A stretch of DNA of 5,946 nucleotides from Thermoplasmata archaeon (GTDB lineage: Archaea; Thermoplasmatota; Thermoplasmata; GCA-020350865): the NCBI GenBank assembly GCA_020351895.1, contig CP070672.1, positions 922,461 to 928,406 on the forward strand, given 5' to 3'. Both the position numbers and the translations under genes were made by a program. The notes beneath the pieces were generated by a model. The model had not been told where the DNA came from and did no database searches. It saw nothing but the letters and a program-made list of their open reading frames with translations. This document shows positions 1 to 4,798 of this stretch, piece by piece. Every line of letters begins with the position of its first letter. Position 1 is the stretch's first letter.

Positions 1-2
1 AC

Positions 3-236
3 CAATCCATCACCCTCCATCCAGGTTGGAACATGGTGGGCTACCCATCCCTTTCCAACAGAAACCGGACCGCAGCCTTGAACAACATTAATTATGGCAG
101 TGATGTCGATGTCATCTGGACGTTCAATGCCGTAACCCAGGCATGGCAGGAGATTGGACCTACAGACTATTTCGAGCTTGGGAAGGGCTACTGGATTCAC
201 TCGAAGGTTACGAAAACCTGGGATGTTCCTTTGTAA
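3..236 (+). CDS. Surface protein, C-terminal GWN/GYWIH domain (5' end outside window)
   Basis: The frame is open from the left edge and ends at TAA 234-236, giving the last 77 residues of a longer protein. The motif GWNMVGYPS (residues 8-16 of the visible part) and the later YFELGKGYWIH (56-66) form a pattern I associate with the C-terminal domains of large secreted or S-layer-associated archaeal proteins, where 'GWN-hydrophobic-GYPS' opens and 'GxGYWI' closes a beta-rich unit. The protein ends at WDVPL with no membrane anchor after the domain. The ATG at 33 lies inside the domain and is unlikely to be a start, because recognisable sequence (SITLHPGWN) precedes it. DNA here is richer in G+C than most of the window. 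A clear paralogous fragment of the same C-terminus lies at 4487-4651 (35 of 49 residues identical). The exact function is unknown; a cell-surface or extracellular structural role is inferred. Confidence 0.72.
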   Translation, partial: QSITLHPGWNMVGYPSLSNRNRTAALNNINYGSDVDVIWTFNAVTQAWQEIGPTDYFELGKGYWIHSKVTKTWDVPL

Positions 237-249
237 TTTTCGAGCCCAG

Positions 250-340
250 TTTAATAAAAAAAGAAAAAGAAGATAATGAAATATCTTGCCGAATCGCACA
301 CATTTTTTCGCAGTAAGGGGGCTTATGTCCGCAACACGAC
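250..340 (+). repeat. Structured intergenic repeat, copy 1
   Basis: This 91-base stretch aligns without gaps to 2294-2384, with 14 mismatches by hand count. It opens with an A-rich, TATA-like TTTAATAAAAAA. The near-identical core follows: CTTGCCGAATCGCA, then CATTTTTTCGCA, then a small hairpin GGGC-TTAT-GTCC at 319-330 (one G-T pair). It lies between two converging genes, 14 bases after the surface-protein stop. Read on the minus strand it would present a T-rich tract downstream of the flavoprotein gene, so a termination role is an alternative to a small RNA or dispersed repeat. Confidence 0.7.
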
Positions 341-369
341 TTCACACTTATATATTATGTCAATTCGGT

Positions 370-1116
370 TTAGGAAATATATCCAGCATCCCTCAGGTAG
401 AGGTACACGGATTTCATCTCCAGATCCTTGTGTTCCATAATATTTTTCAACATGATTGGTTTGATTATAATTTTGTGTAATAGTTTGTTTCCAAGTCTCT
501 GCAACCGATATTTTCTACCCAATGAAATATCTTCAACGATTCTCTTTCCCAATTTTCGAGCCTTGCTTGCCGCCTCGGGATGATCCTGTGCCTTGCCATG
601 CTTAACATTAAAACCAAAAGTGCCTGACACATATCCGTATGCAAATGCTCCACTAACTAGGCCAGTCAATTTCTTTGCAACCTTCTTGGACCCTATTGCT
701 CCGGCTGTGGATATTCCAACTATGTACTTTCCTCCCAATGCCGATCTGTAGACTGAATAAATTCCAAATCTGTCCAGGAAGTTTTTCATGATGGCATTTG
801 GTGCAAGACCATAGGTAGGCGAACCGATTATAATTCCGTCGCATTCCATGATCTTTGATTTGATCTTTTCGAAACCATCGGAAATCGCGCATTTTCCATT
901 CCTGAGGCAATTCATACAACCCTTACAGAATTTCATGTTGTAGGAGGGTAAATGGATATGTTCCACAATCGCATTATACCTCTTGGCCTCAGCCAGGGCC
1001 TCGTCCACCAGGTAAGCTGTACTTCCGTTTCTTCTAGGGCTACTCGAAATCCCCACAATTTTTATGGGGATCCTCGCATTTCTTTTTTTTCCATGATATA
1101 TTTTCAAGTTGTTCAT
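370..1116 (-). CDS. Iron-sulfur flavoprotein / NADPH-dependent FMN reductase family
   Basis: A 248-residue flavodoxin-fold protein expected to bind FMN and pass electrons in the cytoplasm. Near the N-terminus (19-33) is the FMN phosphate-binding loop SSSPRRNGST after a hydrophobic strand (KIVGI). A compact cysteine cluster follows at 64-76, C-x2-C-x2-C-x5-C (C64, C67, C70, C76), the spacing used by Isf-type proteins for a [4Fe-4S] cluster. GSPTYG (98-103) is the second flavin-contact loop, followed by the helix NAIMKNFLDR. About 45 basic/hydrophobic residues after the fold (from ~205) form a C-terminal extension without a recognised role. I chose ATG 1114-1116 because GGTGAT sits 4 bases upstream; the frame stays open to a TTG at 1167 but that would add 17 residues with no family counterpart. 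Its nearest same-strand upstream neighbour is the Lrp/AsnC-like regulator, 148 bases away. The electron donor and substrate cannot be told from the sequence. Confidence 0.87.
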   Translation of the reverse strand: MNNLKIYHGKKRNARIPIKIVGISSSPRRNGSTAYLVDEALAEAKRYNAIVEHIHLPSYNMKFCKGCMNCLRNGKCAISDGFEKIKSKIMECDGIIIGSPTYGLAPNAIMKNFLDRFGIYSVYRSALGGKYIVGISTAGAIGSKKVAKKLTGLVSGAFAYGYVSGTFGFNVKHGKAQDHPEAASKARKLGKRIVEDISLGRKYRLQRLGNKLLHKIIIKPIMLKNIMEHKDLEMKSVYLYLRDAGYIS

Positions 1117-1120
1117 TTGT

Positions 1121-1126
1121 ATCACC
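1121..1126 (-). promoter_or_regulatory. Shine-Dalgarno site deciding the flavoprotein start
   Basis: On the minus strand the sequence reads GGTGATacaaATG. GGTGAT matches part of the archaeal GGAGGTGATC consensus with a 4-base spacer to ATG 1116. It favours this start over the in-frame TTG at 1167. Confidence 0.65.
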
Positions 1127-1204
1127 AATAGAATGAATGTAAAAAGTTGTGTTAAATGTGTGTTCAACCGTGTTTTGATAGAATGTGAAAAAAGTAATGA
1201 TTAC

Positions 1205-1242
1205 TGTCCAATCTTTAAAATGGTTATTAAAACGTTTGGACA
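1205..1242. promoter_or_regulatory. Perfect 7-bp inverted repeat TGTCCAA...TTGGACA, possible operator
   Basis: TGTCCAA (1205-1211) and TTGGACA (1236-1242) are exact inverted copies, centres 31 bases apart, roughly three helical turns. Between them, read on the minus strand, lies GTTTTAATAACC, a weak TATA-like stretch that could serve the flavoprotein gene with a leader of about 80 bases. A second TATA-like candidate closer to the gene (around 1148-1160) would instead leave a short leader. Spacing by whole turns around a promoter is typical of a dimer or tetramer operator, and the Lrp/AsnC-type protein encoded just upstream is the obvious candidate binder. The role is inferred. Confidence 0.38.
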
Positions 1243-1264
1243 TTTCTTTTTTTGCCAGTCTGAG

Positions 1265-2182
1265 TTATATAATTTTTGTGTTGATAATATCGTCTCTAAA
1301 GGTTTCGAATCTATAACCTGTATAGATTGCATAAGGGATTGCTGATACAACATCCTCCCTATTTTCCAGCTCATCAATGAGCTCTTTCATCTCCTTCATA
1401 GTGTTGGACCAGCCCACAAGAATAATGAAATTTGGAATATTGGAAAATTGTCTGAAGAACACTACCCTGGGTCCCAAAGTCCTCATGAGTTCCATACCCA
1501 CTTTGAACTTATCACTTCCATCCATCAGGTTGACATGTATGAACGGTATTATATCATTTGATGAATCCGGGTGCCACTGAATAACAAGTTCGATTGTTTG
1601 ATTCTCTATCATGCTATTAAGGTGTCTTTTAACGGTCTTCGAGGAGACACCCACCTCCTTGGCAATATCAGTTATTCTCTTTCTGGCATCCCAGTGTAAG
1701 GAATCTATGATCTTTAGATCCAGAGGTGACAGTCGCCTTTTAGGTTCGGACCTTGTTGGTTTTGTCTGACCAGGTGGTCCGAATGCCTCAATTGCCACAG
1801 TGACGCTCGTAAGAGAACAAGTGTTTTTAATATAGTCAGTGTACGATTCCAGGTCAGATAAGTGATTTAGATATCCACTTACATAAATGAAATTTCCAGT
1901 GGACACCAAAAGGGCATTGGTTCTGCTGTCCTTATTTAGTGACCTAGCTACTTCGTCCATTGAATCTGCTTTGGAGGATCCGAACAATAGAACCGAAACC
2001 ATATCTAAATAGGAAAGGGATATGTTGGCTGTAAATGCTTTTATTATTCCTGCATCCTGGAGGTTCTGGATCCTGTTGTGAATGGCTGCTACAGTGAGTT
2101 TAAGTTCGCTTGCTATCTCCCTGTATGGAATTCTTGCATTCTGCATAAGCTTCTGACATATGAGTATGTCAATTTCGTCCAT
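1265..2182 (-). CDS. Lrp/AsnC-family transcriptional regulator with two HTH units
   Basis: A 305-residue DNA-binding protein built as a tandem duplication of the AsnC layout. Residues 1-50 form an AsnC-type winged helix (DEIDILICQKL...IPYREIASELKLTVAAIHNRIQNLQDAGII). Residues 51-135 form a RAM-like alpha/beta region ending in VTVAIEAFGPPG. After a polar linker (136-150) a second HTH spans 151-200 (LSPLDLKIIDSL...RITDIAKEVGVSSKTVKRHLNSMIE), followed by a second alpha/beta region to the C-terminus. Usual Lrp proteins are about 150 residues with one of each, so this is twice the normal size. It probably regulates nearby metabolic or redox genes in response to a small ligand; the ligand is unknown. 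The start ATG 2180-2182 has no Shine-Dalgarno site but a TATA-like box about 28 bases upstream, consistent with a leaderless message. It precedes the flavoprotein on the same strand and diverges from the secreted-protein gene. Confidence 0.88.
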   Translation of the reverse strand: MDEIDILICQKLMQNARIPYREIASELKLTVAAIHNRIQNLQDAGIIKAFTANISLSYLDMVSVLLFGSSKADSMDEVARSLNKDSRTNALLVSTGNFIYVSGYLNHLSDLESYTDYIKNTCSLTSVTVAIEAFGPPGQTKPTRSEPKRRLSPLDLKIIDSLHWDARKRITDIAKEVGVSSKTVKRHLNSMIENQTIELVIQWHPDSSNDIIPFIHVNLMDGSDKFKVGMELMRTLGPRVVFFRQFSNIPNFIILVGWSNTMKEMKELIDELENREDVVSAIPYAIYTGYRFETFRDDIINTKII

Positions 2183-2203
2183 CGGAACTAGATATGTATA
2201 TCA

Positions 2204-2218
2204 AGTATTAAATAAAAT
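2204..2218 (-). promoter_or_regulatory. TATA-like box of the regulator gene (leaderless)
   Basis: On the minus strand this reads ATTTTATTTAATACT. Its centre is about 28 bases before ATG 2182, so transcription would begin at or very close to the start codon. No GGAGG- or GGTG-like site precedes the ATG, which agrees with a leaderless mRNA. Confidence 0.5.
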
Positions 2219-2293
2219 CTATGGTCTATTAGATGGTTTGCTTTCCTTTGTCCCCCTAGGAGTATATTTGATTACCGGAATTCGACTTGGGCA

Positions 2294-2384
2294 TTTATAA
2301 AAAATAGAAAAAGAAGGTTAAGAAATTTCTTGCCGAATCGCAAGCATTTTTTCGCAATAAGGGGACTTATGTCCACAACATGGC
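2294..2384 (+). repeat. Structured intergenic repeat, copy 2
   Basis: This is the best-formed copy. It starts with TTTATAAAAAAT, a good archaeal TATA box. The core has CTTGC-cgaatc-GCAAG (2329-2344), a perfect 5-bp hairpin that copy 1 retains only in part. An alternative longer pairing is TTGCCGAA with TTCGCAA, one base bulged. The GGAC-TTAT-GTCC hairpin is at 2363-2374, where A-T replaces the G-T pair of copy 1. A second hairpin with a T-tract follows at 2410-2435. Transcription from the TATA would begin near 2322 and give an RNA of about 110 bases. It lies in the 399-base spacer between the divergent regulator and secreted-protein genes, a spacer that otherwise holds only promoters. Confidence 0.7.
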
Positions 2385-2409
2385 ATCCTTTCATTCTTTT
2401 AAAATTGCT

Positions 2410-2436
2410 TGGCTGATGAGAGCCACAAGTTTTTTA
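2410..2436 (+). terminator. Small hairpin plus T6, terminator-like
   Basis: TGGCT (2410-2414), loop GATGAG, AGCCA (2421-2425) form a 5-bp stem, followed after CAAG by six Ts (2430-2435). There is no protein gene upstream on this strand, so if it is a terminator its transcript would be the proposed small RNA of repeat copy 2. The stem is short, so chance pairing is possible. Confidence 0.35.
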
Positions 2437-2497
2437 AAACCAAGATGGAGTCTCAGAGAAATCAACATCCAAAAATTTTCAAAACTTTTTATGAAAT

Positions 2498-2544
2498 CTA
2501 AATATACTTAAACTGCAATACACATCTGTTCGTTAAATCGAACA
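2498..2544 (+). promoter_or_regulatory. Promoter of the secreted protein with palindrome near the expected start
   Basis: CTAAATATACTT at 2498-2509 is a TATA-like box preceded by purine-rich GAAAT. Transcription would begin about 25 bases later, near 2528-2530. At that point is a perfect inverted repeat TGTTCG-ttaaat-CGAACA (2527-2532 and 2539-2544). It could be an operator overlapping the start site or a hairpin at the extreme 5' end of the mRNA. The leader would be about 50 bases and carries the ribosome-binding site. Confidence 0.5.
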
Positions 2545-2581
2545 TAAGTATCGAGGATGTAGAAATTGGAGGTAAGGAATT

Positions 2582-3592
2582 ATGGATGGAAAACGAAAGT
2601 TTTTGAGCGTTTTAGTGATAGCAGTGATGCTCGCCACTGTTTTTGCTATCGTATTGACAGAGGCAGAGATCAGTAATGCAAGCTCATCTCCAGTAACTGG
2701 TGCCATTTTCACCACACTGGAGGATGGCACGAGGGTGAATGCGAACATCTATGAAGATAAAAGGGATGTGTATCTGGACGGGGGACCGGGACCAAATGCT
2801 CCGCAAGAAGCTGCTGGACTTCCTGATGGTAACTACTATTTCCAAGTCACTAATCCATCGGGAAAGAAACTCTTGTCTGAAGATTGTGTTGCCTGCAGGG
2901 AGTTTCGGGTTGAGGACGGAGTAATTGCAGAGTACGTCTCAATGTCAAGGGATTGTGAACATACGTATGGAAATGGAAAAAATGCAGTGACAAGACCCTG
3001 CCATATGGATGGATGGGAGTATGGACAGCACGATCTCGGATTTGATATTGACCACAACGCACTTACGATACAGCTGATGCCCTACAAAGACACTCCTAAC
3101 AGAGGAGGAGTGTATAAGGTTTGGGCGACTCCAATCGAACACTTCGATGGGGATCCAACCAAAATCGACAATGGATACAAACCTGGTTACTTCCACGGCT
3201 TTATCCCAAGGTACTCAAAAACAGACAACTTCAAGGTTAGGTTGCCAAAAGAGCCGCCAGAAATACCAAAAATCAGGATATGTAAGTTCCAGGACTGCAA
3301 TAGCAATGGTGTCTGGGATACATGGGAGGTACCGCTTTATCGCTGGGAGATAATAGTCACAGATCCGTTAGGAGTGCAAAATACATATTGGACAGGTTGT
3401 GATGGCTGTGTGGTATTGGATGCTCCTGTTAATGGAGACTATATTATCCAGGAGGGGCTTCGATCCGGTTGGACTGTCACCGCGACTATTGTAGATGGGG
3501 TACCAATGGATCCCACAACCGAGGTGACCTTATTTGTAAAAGATAAGTGGTCCCTAAGCCATCATATCATATTTGGAAACCACCCACCGTGA
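2582..3592 (+). CDS. Secreted protein with SdrD/Cna-B-like C-terminal domain
   Basis: A 336-residue exported protein. ATG 2582 is preceded by GGAGGT at 2568-2573, a strong Shine-Dalgarno site with an 8-base spacer. Residues 1-27 look like a Sec signal peptide: basic MDGKRK, then a hydrophobic run to about residue 25. There is no lipobox. Residues ~36-222 form one module with VTNPSGKKLLS, DTPNRGGVYKVW (170-181) and SKTDNFKVR (212-220); I recall similar motifs in secreted bacterial and archaeal proteins of unknown role. A short proline-rich linker (PKEPPEIPK) leads to an SdrD/Cna-B beta-sandwich at ~230-332, recognised by D-x-N-x-NGVWD (238-246, calcium-loop-like), a central W255, a TGCDGC turn and GDYIIQEGL-x2-GW. 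Eight cysteines in pairs (102/105, 125/140, 234/239, 273/276) suggest disulfides or metal sites. No C-terminal anchor is visible. An extracellular or cell-surface structural or adhesive role is inferred. Confidence 0.82.
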   Translation: MDGKRKFLSVLVIAVMLATVFAIVLTEAEISNASSSPVTGAIFTTLEDGTRVNANIYEDKRDVYLDGGPGPNAPQEAAGLPDGNYYFQVTNPSGKKLLSEDCVACREFRVEDGVIAEYVSMSRDCEHTYGNGKNAVTRPCHMDGWEYGQHDLGFDIDHNALTIQLMPYKDTPNRGGVYKVWATPIEHFDGDPTKIDNGYKPGYFHGFIPRYSKTDNFKVRLPKEPPEIPKIRICKFQDCNSNGVWDTWEVPLYRWEIIVTDPLGVQNTYWTGCDGCVVLDAPVNGDYIIQEGLRSGWTVTATIVDGVPMDPTTEVTLFVKDKWSLSHHIIFGNHPP

Positions 3593-3698
3593 ACAAGAAT
3601 ATGTTGACTAACACCGGCATAATGGATTCGATGTTCATCCTAGGACGGCCAAATAACTTCACAACTTTCACGGATTCATTGGACAAAATAAACATCAA

Positions 3699-3752
3699 CC
3701 GACACCACGCTCAGTCGGAGACCGTATCCTGGTTTTTCCAGGCTTACCGGTT
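3699..3752 (+). other. Tandem hairpins in the 3' UTR of the secreted-protein gene
   Basis: The bases between the stop at 3592 and the terminator contain no convincing gene. CCGAC (3699-3703) pairs with GTCGG (3714-3718) across a 10-base loop. Immediately after, GACCG (3720-3724) and CCTGG (3728-3732) pair with CCAGG (3738-3742) and CGGTT (3748-3752), a two-part hairpin with a TTTTT loop. They may stabilise the mRNA 3' end. Confidence 0.4.
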
Positions 3753-3776
3753 CCAGGCTATACATAAAGACATAAA

Positions 3777-3811
3777 AGGACGGGGTTTTCCCCGTCTTCT
3801 TTTTAATTTTT
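3777..3811 (+). terminator. Hairpin and T-tract terminator
   Basis: GACGGGG (3779-3785), loop TTTT, CCCCGTC (3790-3796) form a perfect 7-bp GC-rich stem, extendable by G-T and A-T. The T-rich run TTCTTTTTAATTTTT follows at once. It ends the secreted-protein transcript, leaving a 3' UTR of about 200 bases. The form is that of a bacterial intrinsic terminator; archaea usually rely on the T-tract alone. Confidence 0.85.
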
Positions 3812-3837
3812 AAACTTGAATTTTAGTAGTAAAAAAT

Positions 3838-3910
3838 ATTAATAAAAAATAAAGAAAAACTCCGCCCATATTCAGCCACTTCTTGATGAAATAAAGGGGC
3901 TTATGCCCTT
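3838..3910 (+). repeat. Structured intergenic repeat, diverged copy 3
   Basis: The A-rich TATA-like start (ATTAATAAAAAATAAAGAAAAA) and the hairpin end (AAAGGGGCTTATGCCCTT) match copies 1 and 2, but the middle is about 10 bases shorter and poorly conserved. The hairpin GGGC-TTAT-GCCC (3897-3908) is fully paired, with a C that restores pairing where copy 1 has G-T. It lies just after the terminator of the secreted-protein gene and downstream (minus strand) of the zinc-ribbon gene. Confidence 0.5.
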
Positions 3911-3940
3911 CATCCGACACTTGTTATATATCACATGCAC

Positions 3941-3974
3941 GATTTGTTATTTTTAGGGCAACAAAATATTAAAA
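3941..3974 (+). repeat. Short AT-rich repeat, copy A
   Basis: GATTTGTTATTTTTAGGGCA at 3941-3960 continues into ACAAAATATTAAAA. The left part recurs at 4681 and the right part at 4462. It abuts the stop codon of the zinc-ribbon gene at 3976. Low-complexity sequence limits confidence. Confidence 0.45.
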
Positions 3975-3975
3975 G

Positions 3976-4341
3976 CTACTTTTGTCCACAATAAGGGCAT
4001 AGATTACTGTCGAAAGGAATCTGTTTCTTACAATTCTTACAATATCTGATTTGCGGTAGAACAGGAGGTTTATTGATAAAATTTGGATTTGGAAATGAGG
4101 AAAGAGGTGGAGAGAGACGAAAAACCAACTTTTCTACATACCCTTGAATAAGATACCTTGCACCTAAACCCATAAACACCCCTCCCGCTATGCCAACGAT
4201 AAATAAACCTAATTGATGGATCATATGCCATGTATTATTCAACTCTCCAAAATAATAATAAAGAAATCCAAGAACCATTACTAATCCACCAAAGAAAAAT
4301 AGATACCCAAATATATACTTCCATGTGAATCTACTAATCAT
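3976..4341 (-). CDS. Small membrane protein with C-terminal zinc ribbon
   Basis: A 121-residue protein with two predicted membrane helices, about residues 9-31 (FGYLFFFGGLVMVLGFLYYY) and 43-65 (LGLFIVGIAGGVFMGLGARY), joined by a short polar loop. A proline-rich linker (78-97) leads to a C-terminal rubredoxin-like zinc ribbon: C101-x2-C104, ten residues, then C115-P-Y-C118-G. The start ATG 4339-4341 has weak GTGATG 10-15 bases upstream and a TATA-like box further up. Such helix-plus-ribbon proteins are common in archaea and have no established function; the ribbon is expected on the cytoplasmic side. Its nearest gene neighbours are not in the same operon: it is flanked by repeats A and B, with the surface-protein fragment beyond. 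Confidence 0.78.
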   Translation of the reverse strand: MISRFTWKYIFGYLFFFGGLVMVLGFLYYYFGELNNTWHMIHQLGLFIVGIAGGVFMGLGARYLIQGYVEKLVFRLSPPLSSFPNPNFINKPPVLPQIRYCKNCKKQIPFDSNLCPYCGQK

Positions 4342-4385
4342 GTTTTAACACATCACTTTGTACCTCATTGACATCTCAATACTTA

Positions 4386-4399
4386 AGATTAATTAAAAG
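4386..4399 (-). promoter_or_regulatory. TATA-like box for the zinc-ribbon gene
   Basis: On the minus strand this reads ACTTTTAATTAATC. A start about 25 bases downstream would leave a leader of roughly 25 bases before ATG 4341. Confidence 0.35.
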
Positions 4400-4461
4400 T
4401 GCATTGTTCTATCTAATGTAATATTCAAAAAAAGATGGGCGATTTTACACATGAAGATTGA

Positions 4462-4486
4462 GTTAACTTAGGCAACAAAGTATTAA
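4462..4486 (+). repeat. Short AT-rich repeat, copy B
   Basis: GTTAACTTAGGCAACAAAG, then TATTAA, resembles the right part of copy A (GTTATTTTTAGGGCAACAAA, then ATATTAA). It ends exactly where the open frame of the surface-protein fragment begins. The rest of 4342-4461 holds only the zinc-ribbon promoter. Confidence 0.35.
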
Positions 4487-4651
4487 TCCATTTATGACGT
4501 TATCGATTTTGGCGTCGATGTAGACGCAATTTGGAAATATAATGCCACTACCCAAATATGGAGGAAAATGGGCTCTGCAGATTATTTTGAACTTGGAGGA
4601 GGTTATTGGATTCACTCGAAAGTTACAAAAACATGGGATGTCCCGTTGTGA
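4487..4651 (+). pseudogene. 3' fragment of a surface-protein gene, paralogue of 3-236
   Basis: The frame following TAA 4484-4486 encodes 54 residues ending at TGA 4649-4651. From IDFGVDVDAIW to the end, 35 of 49 residues equal the C-terminus of the protein at 3-236, and the last 16 (GYWIHSKVTKTWDVPL) are identical. In those 16 codons all seven differences are synonymous, so the two copies diverged as working genes before this one was truncated. There is no ATG, GTG or TTG start in frame upstream of the homology, no signal peptide and no GWN half of the domain. It is best read as a decayed remnant. A silent donor cassette for gene conversion with a full-length gene is a less certain possibility. 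Confidence 0.8.
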
Positions 4652-4680
4652 GAATCCAGCGAATTAAAAATAGTACAAGC

Positions 4681-4714
4681 GATTTGTTATTTTAGAGCAA
4701 TATCAAATTTAAAT
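4681..4714 (+). repeat. Short AT-rich repeat, copy C
   Basis: GATTTGTTATTTTAGAGCAA at 4681-4700 differs from copy A by one missing T and one A for G; the following TATCAAATTTAAAT is similar only in composition. It lies 29 bases after the stop of the surface-protein fragment. AAATTTAAATA at its right end could also be a promoter element. Confidence 0.5.
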
Positions 4715-4768
4715 ACAGATGTACGTATCCCACTGAAATACTATAAACTATCATCATAATACAAAAAA

Positions 4769-4783
4769 GAAAATATATAAACC
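4769..4783 (+). promoter_or_regulatory. TATA box of a leaderless gene
   Basis: GAAAATATATAAACC centres near 4775. Transcription about 25 bases later would begin at ATG 4799 itself. No Shine-Dalgarno site precedes either ATG 4799 or GTG 4790. This supports a leaderless mRNA and the ATG start. Confidence 0.6.
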
Positions 4784-4798
4784 TATAACGTGAACACC

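Noticed and set aside
286..480. Plus-strand open frame of 64 residues through repeat copy 1
   Set aside because: It runs antisense into the flavoprotein gene, has no domain character, and its sequence is explained by the non-coding repeat.
1109..1345. Plus-strand frame across the regulator-flavoprotein spacer
   Set aside because: It is antisense to both genes, and a Cys/Ile-rich low-information translation fits a shadow frame.
2411..2424. GGCTGATGAGAGCC as a C/D-box guide RNA (CTGATGA as box C)
   Set aside because: No matching D box with suitable spacing and no internal C'/D' pair; the stem with T6 is better read as terminator-like.
3547..3813. Plus-strand frame overlapping the end of the secreted protein and running through the terminator
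   Set aside because: It crosses hairpins and the terminator, lacks a ribosome site and has no protein-like pattern.
317..3908. GGGG-N4-6-ATG in each repeat copy as ribosome site and start of a tiny peptide
   Set aside because: The peptides that would follow in the three copies do not resemble each other, and the changes preserve the hairpin rather than codons.
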